This document shows, piece by piece, positions 17,762 to 28,090 of a stretch of 42,595 bases of DNA. This stretch comes from Alteromonas sp. BMJM2. Lineage in GTDB: Bacteria > Pseudomonadota > Gammaproteobacteria > Enterobacterales > Alteromonadaceae. The DNA lies in the NCBI RefSeq assembly GCF_027257845.1, contig NZ_JAPVOT010000025.1, forward strand, positions 1 through 42,595, in the 5' to 3' direction. The number at the start of each line of letters is the position of its first letter. Within the stretch, counting starts at the first letter, position 1. The notes under the pieces were generated by a model. That model was not told the DNA's origin, did no database searches, and saw only the letters and a program-made list of their open reading frames with translations. The translations under genes and the position numbers were made by a program.

Positions 17762-17884
17762 CTTACTGATATTAGCAGATTTGAGGCTAGCGCTTTGAGG
17801 TTAACCCTGTGTACGCTATTTTTGGTTAATTTAATCCGCTATAAAGCTTAGGTGAAAAGACGTTATCGAATTAGCCATAAACAC

Positions 17885-17918
17885 AAAAATGCCGCTTTTA
17901 AAGCGGCATTTTTAATGT
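17885..17918. terminator. Bidirectional terminator between YIP1 gene and purF
   Basis: AAAATGCCGC pairs with GCGGCATTTT, with A-rich and T-rich flanks on either side, in the gap between two convergent genes. It can end transcription from both directions. Confidence 0.85.
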
Positions 17919-18012
17919 TTTTTTCAGAGGATCATCTCTGCACAATGGCCTTCACAATACTATAAACAAGTCTGCAATACAGTATTCACGAAAGTACTCG
18001 TTAGCCCACTGA

Positions 18013-19533
18013 TTAGTTAGAATCCATATTGTGAACATCTAAATTGCTAAGCTCAGCCTGCATAGTAGGCGCTTGATTCGATTTTTCGCCGCGAGACATG
18101 TCAATTCGCTCTAAATATTCTTGGTCAATATCTGCGGTAATATAGTTTCCGTCAAACACTGATGTTTCAAAACGCTGAATACTTTCATTTTCTTCACGAA
18201 CCGCTTCTACTAGGTCTGATATGTCTTGAAAGATAAGGCCATCTGCCTGGATCAAGTCTGCTATTTGATCAATCTCACGCCCATAGGCAATGAGCTCGTT
18301 AGCTGATGGCATATCTATGCCGTACACATTAGGGAAGCGAATTTCTGGCGCTGCCGAAGCAAAATACACTTTTTTAGCACCCGACTCTCTTGCCATCTCA
18401 ATAATCTGGCCTGACGTAGTGCCGCGAACAATGGAGTCATCGACTAGCAGTACGCTTTTGCCTTTAAACTCAGAGGATATAGCGTTTAGCTTACGGCGAA
18501 CCGACTTTTTACGTAGCGTTTGACCAGGCATTATAAAAGTACGGCCAATATAGCGGTTTTTCACAAAACCTTGTCTGTAAGGTAAATCAAGGGTAGTAGC
18601 AATTTGCAGCGCTACATCCATCGACGTTTCAGGAATTGGGATTACTACGTCAATATCCAAATCAGACCATTCACGCTTAATCTTTTCACCGAGTTTTCGG
18701 CCCATATTTACACGTGACGCATAAACGGAAATGCCGTCGATAAAGCTGTCGGGGCGCGCAAAATATACAAACTCAAAAATACAGGGAGAGGTGATTGGGT
18801 TTTCTGCACACTGACGAGTATGCAACTGGCCTTCTTCGGTGATAAATACAGCTTCACCTGGCGAAACGTCGCGAACAAACTGAAAGCCTACTGCATCAAT
18901 AGCGACACTTTCAGAGGCAACCATCCACTCTTCGCCCACTTCTGTCATGCGCTTACCTAACGCAAGGGGGCGAATGCCGTGGGGGTCACGGAAAGCAACA
19001 ATACCCTGTCCGATGATGGCTGCAACCACCGCATAAGCACCGCGAATTTTCTTATGTACCTTTGTGACCACTTCAAAAATATGCTCGGCACTTACGCTTA
19101 AGCCAGCAACTTGCTGTAATTCATGGGCTAAGATATTGAGCAGTAGCTCAGAGTCTGACGTGGTATTGATATGGCGACGGGCAATGCGGAACACTTCCTG
19201 CTGAAGGTCGTGGGCATTGGTTAGGTTACCGTTATGGGCGAAGGCTATTCCAAACGGTGAGTTAACATAGAAAGGCTGTGCCTCTGCTGAACTTGATGTT
19301 CCCGCTGTTGGGTATCTAACATGCCCAATACCCATGTTGCCGGTTAAACGCTTCATATGGCGGGTGTGGAAAACGTCTCGCACCAAGCCATTGGCCTTGC
19401 GCAGGTTAAACATATTCTGATCGATAGTCATTATACCCGCAGCATCCTGCCCGCGGTGCTGAATAACCGTTAAGCCGTCATAAAGAGACTGAGCTACGGG
19501 GGTTTTACCAACTATTCCGACAATACCACACAT
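18013..19533 (-). CDS. purF: Amidophosphoribosyltransferase
   Basis: 506-residue first enzyme of purine synthesis; it converts PRPP and glutamine to 5-phosphoribosylamine. The N-terminal Ntn glutaminase begins MCGIVGIVG, with Cys2 exposed as nucleophile after Met removal. The C-terminal phosphoribosyltransferase domain has the PRPP motif [15 protein letters not shown] at about 365-379. Length equals that of the E. coli enzyme. It starts 14 bases after cvpA with ribosome site AGGTAA, the usual cvpA-purF operon. I saw no clear PurR box upstream of cvpA. Confidence 0.97.
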   Translation of the reverse strand: MCGIVGIVGKTPVAQSLYDGLTVIQHRGQDAAGIMTIDQNMFNLRKANGLVRDVFHTRHMKRLTGNMGIGHVRYPTAGTSSSAEAQPFYVNSPFGIAFAHNGNLTNAHDLQQEVFRIARRHINTTSDSELLLNILAHELQQVAGLSVSAEHIFEVVTKVHKKIRGAYAVVAAIIGQGIVAFRDPHGIRPLALGKRMTEVGEEWMVASESVAIDAVGFQFVRDVSPGEAVFITEEGQLHTRQCAENPITSPCIFEFVYFARPDSFIDGISVYASRVNMGRKLGEKIKREWSDLDIDVVIPIPETSMDVALQIATTLDLPYRQGFVKNRYIGRTFIMPGQTLRKKSVRRKLNAISSEFKGKSVLLVDDSIVRGTTSGQIIEMARESGAKKVYFASAAPEIRFPNVYGIDMPSANELIAYGREIDQIADLIQADGLIFQDISDLVEAVREENESIQRFETSVFDGNYITADIDQEYLERIDMSRGEKSNQAPTMQAELSNLDVHNMDSN

Positions 19534-19547
19534 GTGCGTTACCTATT

Positions 19548-20036
19548 TTAAACGGGATTTAAGAAACTGGATGAGCCTTTCACATATGTGAAGAACCACT
19601 CAATAATGACACCAAACTCAGGAATAAGTACCGACGCCTGCCACCACAGTGCGCTTGCTGCACCAGTGAAGGTATCCATAAAAAAGAGTAAAGCGCTAAC
19701 AATGAGAACACCGCGCAATGCGCCAAATACAATGCCTAGCGCACGATCGGTGCCTGATAAGCCTGTGGCTTTTACTAGCTGATTAAACACATAATTAACC
19801 ATGCCACCTAGTATAAGTGTAGAAACAAATAATGCCGCTATCGCAGCACCATTTTTAATGTAAGGATCGTCAATGGCAGTAAAGTAAATGGCAAGGTCGG
19901 CGTAAAAATTGCTCGAAATGAAGAGTGCAGAAAACCACACCACTAGCGAAATGGCTTCTTTAACAAACCCTCTAATAAGGCTTATTAAAGTCGATACCGC
20001 AATGATACCCAATATGGTGAAGTCAACCCAGTTCAT
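19548..20036 (-). CDS. cvpA: CvpA family inner-membrane protein
   Basis: 162 residues with four predicted membrane helices (around 4-24, 26-48, 62-85 and 100-120). The family is named for colicin V production and is linked to envelope homeostasis; its molecular role is unclear. The N-terminal [20 protein letters not shown] and the central [15 protein letters not shown] are family signatures. Directly upstream of purF and almost certainly co-transcribed. A 164-bp gap from dedD leaves room for its own promoter. Confidence 0.94.
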   Translation of the reverse strand: MNWVDFTILGIIAVSTLISLIRGFVKEAISLVVWFSALFISSNFYADLAIYFTAIDDPYIKNGAAIAALFVSTLILGGMVNYVFNQLVKATGLSGTDRALGIVFGALRGVLIVSALLFFMDTFTGAASALWWQASVLIPEFGVIIEWFFTYVKGSSSFLNPV

Positions 20037-20200
20037 TGTCTCTTTATTGCGTTGATGTTGCCTAAACTATGCTAGACAAAATGCCGTTGGCGAGATGGCG
20101 CGCATTCTAACAGAAGCCGAAAATATTACTAGTCTGTAGTAAACAGTCTGTGACAAATTAGCTCTTCCATTAGTACAAAAACGCGCCTTTAATTTTCAGG

Positions 20201-20827
20201 TTATTCTACTTTGAAGGTCGTAACCTTGCCCTTCAGATTTGTGAGTTCCTTTAAATGCGGCAGGGCCGACTCGAGCTTTTGTTTGTCTAAATCCGGACCA
20301 ATAAATACTTTATTCAGCAAACCAGAACTGGTTTGTATTTTACGGCTAAATGCGCGATAGCCAGCACGCTCAAGCTTGGACAATAGGCTCTTTACATTCT
20401 TTTCGTGTCTGAAGCTGCCTAATTGAATAACCCACCCAGCGTCTTCTTCGGCCAGCTTATTACTAGCTTCTACTACAGTTTGGCTGGCAAGTTCGTCTTT
20501 AGGCTCAGGCAAAGAAGATGATGGTTGAGTGTCTTCGCTTGCTTGCAATTCGTAGGCCGGCAACTCTGCCGTCTCTTGGGACTCATATACATCATCCAGT
20601 GCTTCGGCTTCTTCAACTTCTACTTCTGGTACGGCGGCTCGTGCAACGCGCTCAGAAGGAAATGGCTCAGGCTCTACTATTGGCTTTATCGGTGGCTTTG
20701 CAGGCACTGAAACGAAAGGCTCTCGGTTCGTCTGTTTTTTGCCATCGAGAAAGTCAGGTAAGAAAATAACGGCAAGGGCCACTATGATAATGGTTCCTAC
20801 CAATCTATTCTTTAATGCCGATGTCAC
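20201..20827 (-). CDS. dedD: SPOR-domain cell-division protein DedD
   Basis: 208 residues: a short cytoplasmic start, one membrane helix (about 9-25), a Pro/Glu-rich periplasmic linker (about 35-125) and a C-terminal SPOR domain (about 130-205, WVIQLGSFRHEKNVKSLLSK) that binds denuded septal peptidoglycan. DedD helps cell constriction. The start codon is GTG with GCAGGAG upstream. It lies 64 bases after folC, as in the conserved accD-folC-dedD-cvpA-purF order. Confidence 0.93.
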   Translation of the reverse strand: MTSALKNRLVGTIIIVALAVIFLPDFLDGKKQTNREPFVSVPAKPPIKPIVEPEPFPSERVARAAVPEVEVEEAEALDDVYESQETAELPAYELQASEDTQPSSSLPEPKDELASQTVVEASNKLAEEDAGWVIQLGSFRHEKNVKSLLSKLERAGYRAFSRKIQTSSGLLNKVFIGPDLDKQKLESALPHLKELTNLKGKVTTFKVE

Positions 20828-20891
20828 TGCTGTCTCCTGCTTGAATGACTGCGCCCGTTCCCTTTAACAATTGAAAGGGCGAATTCGCGAT

Positions 20892-22193
20892 TTATTGGCT
20901 TTGCTTTACAAGCACTTCTGCCACGGTAACAAATGATCCAAACACTAAAATAAGCTCATTTGCTTGATAATCTGCAAGTGCACTTTCATAAGCTAGGGTA
21001 ACATTGTTGTATGTGGCTATATTCTCTATGGTTGTGCCGGCATTCACAAGGGCATTTTCAAGAACCTGCGCTTCACAGCCCCTAAAACCTTGGGTACTTG
21101 CAACGTACCAAGAAGCATTGAGTGACGATAAGGGTGCTAGCGTTTCAGCGATTGATTTGTCTTTCAACATCCCTACCACAACGCGATACTTATCGACCTT
21201 ATACCGAGATAGCCACTCTTGCATTGACGCTGTGGCTTGAGGGTTATGCGCCACATCTACTACCACAAGAGGTTGCTCGCTTATTTGTTGCTGACGCCCC
21301 GGCATGGTTGTGTTGCGCAAAATACCTTGCAATGAAGTAGCGTCGGGTAATAAACCAAGCATTTCCAGGGCCGCTAATGCAGTGCTGGCATTTTGAAGCG
21401 GAATATTCGGGTAAGGAAGCTTTGCAAAAGTATGCTTTGCCCCTTTCCACTGCCATTCACTATGATCGGCTTCTACAGCAGCGGTGAAATCTTTTGTTGC
21501 CCAGCGAGCGTTCACCTGTAACTCATCGACAACGTCATACAATGTTGACGGTGGGAACAAATCCCCGATAACTGCATTGCCGTTTAACCGCATTATACCC
21601 GCTTTCTCACGAGCTATTTTTTCACGCGTATTGCCAAGCCAATCTTGGTGGTCGAGGTCAATGGTGGTAATCACAGCTAAATCGGGGTCGATAATATTTG
21701 TGGCGTCTAGCCTTCCACCCAAGCCTACTTCTAATATGGCGATATCCACCTGCCAATCTTGCATCATTTTCATTGCGGCAAGGGTGCTAAACTCGAAGTA
21801 AGTGAGTGTTATGTCGCCCCTTGCATTTTCTATAAATTCAAACGCATCAACAAAAGCTTGCTGTTGGGCAAGTTCACCATTAATACGAACGCGCTCACAA
21901 TAATCAATAAGGTGGGGAGAACTGTACACTGCTACCGTTTTTCCCTGGGACAGCAACGACTGTTCGAGAAGACGGCATGTTGTGCCCTTGCCATTGGTAC
22001 CGGCAACGGTAATGACAAGCGATTCACTAAGGTTAAGCAACATGGCGTTTGCCACGTCCTTCACTCTTTCTAACCCCATATCAATGGCGCTAGGATGAAT
22101 TGATTCTAGGTAGGATAGCCATTGGCCCAGGCTTTTTTTATCACCAGGTGGCGTTTGCTCTGAGCCGATGTTTTTATTGTTTTCGTTATTCAC
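20892..22193 (-). CDS. folC: Bifunctional dihydrofolate/folylpolyglutamate synthase
   Basis: 433-residue Mur-ligase-like enzyme that adds Glu to dihydropteroate and then to reduced folates. The ATP loop AGTNGKGTT is at 64-72, followed by YSSPHLIDYCERVRING and the ILEVGLGGRLDATNII segment, with VVVDVAHNPQATASM in the C-terminal domain. It starts with GTG that overlaps the accD stop by one base (TAGTG), indicating translational coupling. An N-terminal tail of about 20 polar residues precedes the conserved fold. Confidence 0.95.
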   Translation of the reverse strand: MNNENNKNIGSEQTPPGDKKSLGQWLSYLESIHPSAIDMGLERVKDVANAMLLNLSESLVITVAGTNGKGTTCRLLEQSLLSQGKTVAVYSSPHLIDYCERVRINGELAQQQAFVDAFEFIENARGDITLTYFEFSTLAAMKMMQDWQVDIAILEVGLGGRLDATNIIDPDLAVITTIDLDHQDWLGNTREKIAREKAGIMRLNGNAVIGDLFPPSTLYDVVDELQVNARWATKDFTAAVEADHSEWQWKGAKHTFAKLPYPNIPLQNASTALAALEMLGLLPDATSLQGILRNTTMPGRQQQISEQPLVVVDVAHNPQATASMQEWLSRYKVDKYRVVVGMLKDKSIAETLAPLSSLNASWYVASTQGFRGCEAQVLENALVNAGTTIENIATYNNVTLAYESALADYQANELILVFGSFVTVAEVLVKQSQ

Positions 22194-23038
22194 TAATTTT
22201 TGTAATGCAACTTGGTCAACAAGCCGTGTAATTTATCACGCATATCTCTGCGGTCAACAATCATATCGATTGCGCCTTTTTCCACGAGAAATTCACTGCG
22301 CTGAAACCCTTCAGGAAGTTTTTCACGAACGGTTTGTTCAATAACGCGAGGACCCGCAAAACCAATTAAGGCTTTAGGCTCGGCAACGTTGACGTCACCC
22401 AGCATGGCTAAACTTGCAGATACACCGCCCATTGTTGGGTCAGTAAGTACTGATATATATGGCAAACCTTTCTTACTCATTTTGGCCAGTGCAGCAGAGG
22501 TTTTCGCCATTTGCATTAGCGACATAAGGGCTTCTTGCATACGCGCACCGCCACTAGCAGAGAAACAAATAAGCGGAGTATTGTTTTCGAGGCACGCATT
22601 CACTGCGGCAACAAACCGCGCACCAACTACTGAGGCCATTGAGCCTCCCATAAAAGCAAATTCAAAACACGCTACTACAACAGGCATGCCTTTCACTTTT
22701 CCTTGCATAACCACTAAGGCGTCTTTTTCATTAGTCGATTTCTGCGCCGCGGCAATACGGTCTTTATAACGCTTTGAATCTTTAAATTTCAATAAGTCTT
22801 GCGGTTCATGCTCAGCCCCAAGTTCAACACGGTCGCCCTCATCTAAAAACGCATCAAGACGGCGGCGGGCGGTAATGCGCATATGGTGGTCGCACTTAGG
22901 GCAGACTTCTTGTAATTTTTCTAATTCAGTTTTGTACAATACCGCCTGGCAAGAGCCACACTTCGTCCAAATCCCCTCAGGTACATTGCCCTTCGTTGAA
23001 GTTTGCGTGCGCGGAAGTATTTTTTGAATCCAGCTCAT
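22193..23038 (-). CDS. accD: Acetyl-CoA carboxylase carboxyltransferase subunit beta
   Basis: 281-residue beta subunit of the carboxyltransferase that moves CO2 from biotin to acetyl-CoA, the committing step of fatty-acid synthesis, with AccA as partner (not in window). The N-terminal zinc ribbon has Cys27, Cys30, Cys46 and Cys49. The crotonase-like core includes [20 protein letters not shown] and [16 protein letters not shown]. The ribosome site is AAAGGA. Its stop codon overlaps the folC start. Confidence 0.96.
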   Translation of the reverse strand: MSWIQKILPRTQTSTKGNVPEGIWTKCGSCQAVLYKTELEKLQEVCPKCDHHMRITARRRLDAFLDEGDRVELGAEHEPQDLLKFKDSKRYKDRIAAAQKSTNEKDALVVMQGKVKGMPVVVACFEFAFMGGSMASVVGARFVAAVNACLENNTPLICFSASGGARMQEALMSLMQMAKTSAALAKMSKKGLPYISVLTDPTMGGVSASLAMLGDVNVAEPKALIGFAGPRVIEQTVREKLPEGFQRSEFLVEKGAIDMIVDRRDMRDKLHGLLTKLHYKN

Positions 23039-23366
23039 GGAAATTGAATCCTTTGTTTAGACTGCCGGTATTTGTTTTTAATCTTGAGTACCAGCAATAC
23101 ATTAATTTATGTCTTTGACAATGTTACAAGAAAAAATGCGTAACCTGAAAAAGCAGCTATCTAATATAGCGCGCTATTAGACCACAATACAACGAAATGG
23201 AAAAAACAAAACTGGTCTAAGAAGTTAGCTCGGACCAGTTTTGATTGTGTGGTAGCTGTATTTAAGCAGTCAGCTTATAGTGTGGCATTATAACGCTAAA
23301 TGTGAGCTTGAGCTTTGTGCCTTGGTCCTAGGCTTCAGCGCTAGAATTATGCATAAGGTTCTAACG
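23039..23366. other. Intergenic region between truA and accD
   Basis: 328 bp with no gene. It holds the terminator at 23208-23245 and, nearer accD, AT-rich sequence that probably carries the promoter of the accD-folC-dedD-cvpA-purF unit. In many relatives dedA lies at this place; it is absent here. Confidence 0.6.
23208..23245 (-). terminator. Probable terminator downstream of truA
   Basis: AAAACTGGTC (23208-23217) pairs perfectly with GACCAGTTTT (23233-23242) around a 15-base loop. On the minus strand the stem ends in a run of Ts followed by GTTTTTTC. It lies about 125 bases after the truA stop. Confidence 0.7.
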
Positions 23367-24158
23367 TTAGCTTTCCGGCAAGAATAGTGGACCAAGCGGC
23401 CCTTTGGGAAGCCTATGTTCATCGGGATAAGTCACATCTACAAGATAGAGACCATTGGGCTTTGCCGTAGAGGCTGCCTTGCTTCTGTCTTTTAGTGCTA
23501 ATAATTCCTTGATCCATTCAACAGGTTGTTCCCCTGCCCCAATTTCAACCAGCGAGCCGGTAATATTGCGCACCATGTGATGTAAGAAAGCATTCGCCTT
23601 TATATCAATAATGACATAGCGCCCCTGTCGATAGACATCCACATTTGTTACGTTTCTAAAGGGGGTTTTGCTTTGGCACAGAGAAGCTCTAAAAGACGTG
23701 AAGTCTTGCTCGCCGAGTAACGCTTGAGCAGCCTCATGCATTTTTGCAGCATCTAACGGCTTGTGAACGTGAGTTACACCGTGATTCAGTATTGCCGGTC
23801 GCACTTTATTGTTGTGGATAATGTACCTGTAGCGGCGGTGTGTAGCAGAAAAGCGAGCATGAAAATTATCATCGACATCTTGTGCCCAAGTTACGGCGAT
23901 AGAGTCTGGCAAGTTGGCGTTAACACCTAGAGTCCAAGCGCGTTCAGCGCGAGAGACATCGCAGTCGAAATGAACCACCTGCCCTGTGGCGTGCACACCG
24001 GCATCGGTTCTACCTGCACACTGAACTTGAATTGGCTGATTAGCCACTTTTGATAAGGCTTTTTCAAGATGCTCTTGGACACTGGGCACTTCTCGTTGGC
24101 GTTGCCAACCAAAAACAGCAGCACCGTCGTATTCAATCCCTAAAGCAATTCGCCCCAT
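23367..24158 (-). CDS. truA: tRNA pseudouridine(38-40) synthase
   Basis: 263-residue enzyme that makes pseudouridine at positions 38-40 of the tRNA anticodon arm. The catalytic Asp52 lies in [19 protein letters not shown]; other family motifs are the N-terminal [18 protein letters not shown] and [17 protein letters not shown] near 188-204. The ribosome site is GAGGTAG. It follows fimV by 104 bases. That gap holds two copies of ATGRCACTTAACAYGC, 22 bases apart, of unknown meaning. Confidence 0.96.
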   Translation of the reverse strand: MGRIALGIEYDGAAVFGWQRQREVPSVQEHLEKALSKVANQPIQVQCAGRTDAGVHATGQVVHFDCDVSRAERAWTLGVNANLPDSIAVTWAQDVDDNFHARFSATHRRYRYIIHNNKVRPAILNHGVTHVHKPLDAAKMHEAAQALLGEQDFTSFRASLCQSKTPFRNVTNVDVYRQGRYVIIDIKANAFLHHMVRNITGSLVEIGAGEQPVEWIKELLALKDRSKAASTAKPNGLYLVDVTYPDEHRLPKGPLGPLFLPES

Positions 24159-24262
24159 GATTTTGCTACCTCTTAACTAAAAGCCGCTAAGTGTAGTCAT
24201 ATGGCACTTAACATGCAATCCTATGACACTTAACACGCCTTCACGCGGCACGTAACAAGCAG

Positions 24263-27200
24263 TTAGTCGATGGACTTCAAGATAGTGTCAGCTTCCTGCT
24301 TTTGTTCTTCGTTTCCCTCTCGCATGACTTCTTCTAAAAGCTCCTTTGCTGCTTCTACATCATCCATTTCAAGATAAGCACGCGCTAAATCTAGGTTCGC
24401 GTTTTGTCCCGCATCTCTATCAATATCGATAACGGAATCTGTATCGCTAACGCCTGTAAAGTCAGATAGACTGACGTCTAAATCAAGAGGCTGACTATCA
24501 GGGTCAGTGAATGTTGCATCATCCCCGTCATCCATAAGGGCTTCCACATCTAAAAAGTCTTCAGTTTCTTTGTTATCGCCACCCATCTCAATAGAGGGCA
24601 CATCACTGAGCAGCGCTTCTAAATCAAGATCTGGATTGTCTAACTTTAGCGCTTCTTTATTTCCCTGATCTATCGCTTCTAGCGAAGAATCTTCTGAGCT
24701 ATCATTTTCGCCAATATCATCGATGTCGATATCAGGCAATGATAGGTCATCCAGCTCGCTGTCATCATCATCTAATTCAAATGCACTCTCTAACTCAAAT
24801 TCATCACCCTCGAGGTCTAAAGCGTCATCATCCAGCGCGAATGTATCGTCTTCTTCTGCTGGCTCGCCGGTTGATTCATCGGTACTAGGACCATCCTGTG
24901 CTGCCTTAGAAACTGGTTGGCTCTGTGATTCTTGTGATGCATCACCAGATTGTTCACTGTTTTGATCAGTATTCGAATCTGCAGGAATATCTGCCTCTAA
25001 GCTTTCAAGTAATTCGTCAAACTCGGCACTATCTAATTCATCGAAAATCTCTTCATCTTCAATATCGCCATCACTTTCACCAGACAGCCAATCATCAAGA
25101 CCAGGCACATCGCCCAGCTCGTTAATATTGTCATCGCTTTTTTCTGAGTCAGCTGAGTCGTTTGATTGCTCTTGTTGTTCAGGTTGTTGCTGAAGTTCAG
25201 ACTCTTTGTTTTTATTTGGCTCTTCGCCATCAATTTCTTGCTCCAGCGAAAACGCGTCTACGTCGTCGAATGCATCATCAAGAATACTATCGTCATAGTC
25301 ATTTTCGTCCTGCTCTTTTGAAGACTCGGATTCGGTTCCTTCAGGCTCAGCAGGCTCACTTTCTGTTGAATCGGGCTCGGTTGAATCAGGCTCTGGGTCT
25401 CCAAATGAGGGAATATCGTCCATCATGTCTTTTTCGAAGTCGTTTAACGCATCATCTAATGGGTCTTGTGAAGGCTCTTGTTTCGCTGATGGCTCTTCTT
25501 CCGCTGATGGCTCTTCTTCCGCTGAAGGCTCTTCTTCCGCTGAAGGCTCTTCTTCCGCTGAAGGCTCTTCTTCCGCTGAAGGCTCTTGTTCCGCTGAAGG
25601 CTCTTGTTCCGCTGAAGGCTCTTGTTCCGCTGATGGCTCTTCTTCCGCTGAAGGCTCATTTTCCGCTGAGGGCTCATTTTCCGCTGAGGGCTCTTCTTCG
25701 GCTGATGGCTCTTGTATATCATCAGAGCTTGAGCTTTCAGATTCTAATTCTGCAAGCAATTCATCAGTTAACGGGTCGCTTATTTCTTGTTCAAAAGCAG
25801 CGTCATCATCTAAGTTGGCAGGGTACGGCTCGCCCTCATCGTTGCCCTCGCTTTCTATATTGTCTTCAGGCTCTGGCTCTAATTCTGCCTCTAGCTCTGC
25901 TAATAGGTCATCAGAAAGCGAATCATTAAAGTTTTCCTCTTGAGGGGCGGCCTTCTCTGTATCAGACTCATCCTCATCAGGCATTTCGCTTTGTAGCTCG
26001 GCAATTAGCTCATCGGATAATGGGTCTGAGAAATCGTCGGCGTTTTCTATATCGTCGACTTTAATATCATCATTTACAAAGTCGTCACTCTCTAGACTAC
26101 TGTCATCAAGCGCTTCATCTTCAACATCATCACTTAAAATTTCGTCAAGATCGTCAGTAATAGAGTCAAAGCTTTGTATTGATTGAGGCGAAGGTGCTGC
26201 TGTTGTAATTTCTTCTTCTAATTCGTCCTCGTCAAAGTCTTCATCGTCATCAAGCCCGCCCATCATTTCAATTTGCTCAATTTCATTGAGTAAATCGTCG
26301 GTAATTTTATTTATTTCTTTGTCTTGTTGATGTATCTCGTCGTCGAGTTTTTCGAGCATTTCTTCATCAATGAGATCATCTTTGCTGTCTAATTCGTCAG
26401 TCAGTGAAGTATCTGGCGCGTTTTCTTCTAGCAGATCGTCAATGCTGATTTCGGGCTTTTCGTCTTCATCGTCAACAGTAGGTCGTGACGCCGTTTCTGT
26501 AGCACTATCTAATAAATCGTCAATATCGTCTTGTGATGCATCGCCCCCACTGTTTTCAAGCAGCGCATCTATGTCATCTACATCCACATCTTCGTTCGCG
26601 GAAGAGTCGTCTTCGCCGAACAGGTCTAATATATCGTCAGGGTCTACTTCTTCTGATGAGTCCTCTTCTGATACCTCCTCTTCTGCTGAAGCCTGGCTTT
26701 GAACATCATCTAACAAATCGTCAATATCAAAATCATCGTCTGAAGAAGATGTGCTGTCTTCAGCGTCAGTACCTTCTGTATCATCAGAGTCATCATCACT
26801 GTCGCTGCTTTCATTAAACAGATCATCGTCTTCAGATAAGTCGATACCGTCTAAACCTTCAGTTTCATTTTCATTCAGCACTTTGTCAGACAAATCGTCA
26901 TCATCGAATAGACTGTCTAGTTCACTTTGATCAAGCTCATCATCACCCGCTTCGAATAAGTCGTCTGTATCATCATCTGGTACCAACAAATCGTCTTCGA
27001 GGTCGGCAAAGTTTTCAAGCTCGTCGTCTAAGCTTTCTTCTAGGTCTGATGTTAATACGTCATCGAGCAAGTCGTCGTCGTTAAATAGGTCGTCGTCAGT
27101 GAGTTCGTTACTGTCACCTAAGTCGGGCGCAAGGGCGCTTGAAAGATCGCCTAAATCGCTGTCGGGAACAGGCACATCGTCATCGTCGCTCAGTGTATTT

Positions 27201-28090
27201 TCCGGTGCTATTGGCGATTCTTCAGGCTTACTGTTGCGCTTGAGCAGCCATGCAATAAGCCCCCCAACTAACAGCAAAGACAGCAGCGCGGTACCTATTA
27301 GCAAGCTAATAGGGCTCATCAACTTGTTTACAAGGGAGTCTTGTTTTTCGGCGGCTCTTTGCGCCTGCTCCGCTTTCATCATATCAAGCAGCTGTTGCTG
27401 TAACGCCACTTGCGTGTCTAGCTGTTCTTTTACGTCGCCCTCTACTTGCCCTCTTAACGATTCAAGTTCGCCGTTTACCGCTTCAACCCGTTCATATAAT
27501 TTTCTGTTTTCATTAAGTATTTCTTGAACGTTTTCAAGTGACGCTGCGAACTGCATGCGCAGCTCGTCAAACTGACGGGTTTGTTCTGCATCTAAACGCG
27601 TTATTTTTTTCTCGATGTCAGTTTGCGTTTGTGAAAGGTCGTTTTGATTGACAAGTGGTGAAGACGGTTTGATATTTTTGACACTGCTACCCGGTTTATT
27701 AAGGGCTTCAGCAAAGGCACGCTCATCTTGCTCGGCGCGCAATTGGGCCTGCTCTTTACTGATGCGTGCTATGTAACGCTCTGAAGGAAGTTTGAGCGTT
27801 GCGCCATTAACTAGCAGGTTAAGGTTACCGTTTTCAAAGGCATCGGGGTTCAGCTCGTAAATCGCTGTCATAACCTGATACACGCTAAGATTATTGTTCT
27901 GTCTGTAGCGCTCGGCTATGCGCCAAAGCGTATCGTTAGAGTCGATGGGACCGTATTCAAGGCCAGAGAATTGATCGCTAGCGTCTTTCGGTCCTTTCAA
28001 TAAGGTCGCTGTTTCTTGCGCATTTACTGAAGAGATAGGGGCACACAAACAAAATGTGAGTACGAGTAAGCCCGTCAAATGCAATTTCAT
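24263..28090 (-). CDS. fimV: FimV-like polar hub protein with LysM domain
   Basis: About 1275 residues. Signal peptide (1-24, ending SSVNA), LysM peptidoglycan-binding module (about 46-105, DTLWRIAERYR to LKLPSERY), coiled coil (about 145-245), one membrane helix (about 260-282), then a very acidic cytoplasmic region of roughly 930 residues rich in DDLLD/SDELIAELE motifs, and a C-terminal TPR-like FimV domain (LDLARAYLEMDDVEAAKELL). FimV/HubP proteins organise the cell pole, type IV pili, chemoreceptors and, in vibrios, chromosome origin and flagellar placement. Residues about 793-872 are a hexapeptide repeat. I place the start at the ATG at 28090 because AGGA precedes it; an upstream in-frame TTG at 28111 lacks a good ribosome site. 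Position between asd and truA is the usual one. Confidence 0.93.
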   Translation of the reverse strand: MKLHLTGLLVLTFCLCAPISSVNAQETATLLKGPKDASDQFSGLEYGPIDSNDTLWRIAERYRQNNNLSVYQVMTAIYELNPDAFENGNLNLLVNGATLKLPSERYIARISKEQAQLRAEQDERAFAEALNKPGSSVKNIKPSSPLVNQNDLSQTQTDIEKKITRLDAEQTRQFDELRMQFAASLENVQEILNENRKLYERVEAVNGELESLRGQVEGDVKEQLDTQVALQQQLLDMMKAEQAQRAAEKQDSLVNKLMSPISLLIGTALLSLLLVGGLIAWLLKRNSKPEESPIAPENTLSDDDDVPVPDSDLGDLSSALAPDLGDSNELTDDDLFNDDDLLDDVLTSDLEESLDDELENFADLEDDLLVPDDDTDDLFEAGDDELDQSELDSLFDDDDLSDKVLNENETEGLDGIDLSEDDDLFNESSDSDDDSDDTEGTDAEDSTSSSDDDFDIDDLLDDVQSQASAEEEVSEEDSSEEVDPDDILDLFGEDDSSANEDVDVDDIDALLENSGGDASQDDIDDLLDSATETASRPTVDDEDEKPEISIDDLLEENAPDTSLTDELDSKDDLIDEEMLEKLDDEIHQQDKEINKITDDLLNEIEQIEMMGGLDDDEDFDEDELEEEITTAAPSPQSIQSFDSITDDLDEILSDDVEDEALDDSSLESDDFVNDDIKVDDIENADDFSDPLSDELIAELQSEMPDEDESDTEKAAPQEENFNDSLSDDLLAELEAELEPEPEDNIESEGNDEGEPYPANLDDDAAFEQEISDPLTDELLAELESESSSSDDIQEPSAEEEPSAENEPSAENEPSAEEEPSAEQEPSAEQEPSAEQEPSAEEEPSAEEEPSAEEEPSAEEEPSAEEEPSAKQEPSQDPLDDALNDFEKDMMDDIPSFGDPEPDSTEPDSTESEPAEPEGTESESSKEQDENDYDDSILDDAFDDVDAFSLEQEIDGEEPNKNKESELQQQPEQQEQSNDSADSEKSDDNINELGDVPGLDDWLSGESDGDIEDEEIFDELDSAEFDELLESLEADIPADSNTDQNSEQSGDASQESQSQPVSKAAQDGPSTDESTGEPAEEDDTFALDDDALDLEGDEFELESAFELDDDDSELDDLSLPDIDIDDIGENDSSEDSSLEAIDQGNKEALKLDNPDLDLEALLSDVPSIEMGGDNKETEDFLDVEALMDDGDDATFTDPDSQPLDLDVSLSDFTGVSDTDSVIDIDRDAGQNANLDLARAYLEMDDVEAAKELLEEVMREGNEEQKQEADTILKSID
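25473..25712 (-). repeat. 18-bp tandem repeat in fimV (EPSAE[E/Q/N])
   Basis: About 13 copies of an 18-bp unit (plus strand GGCTCTTCTTCCGCTGAA and close variants) encode EPSAEE, EPSAEQ or EPSAEN in fimV. Several adjacent units are identical in DNA, which suggests recent expansion by slippage. Copy number keeps the reading frame. Confidence 0.95.

Noticed and set aside
20037..20200. PurR box upstream of cvpA-purF
   Set aside because: No sequence close to the ACGCAAACGTTTKCGT consensus is visible in the gap.
25473..25712. CRISPR-like array
   Set aside because: The 18-bp units are contiguous without spacers and encode an in-frame hexapeptide.
25425..25943. Long open frames opposite and beside fimV, rich in Ser/Gly/Ala or Leu
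   Set aside because: They are the antisense and shifted readings of the 18-bp repeat and the acidic codons (GAT/GAA/TCN) of fimV. They lack ribosome sites and family patterns.
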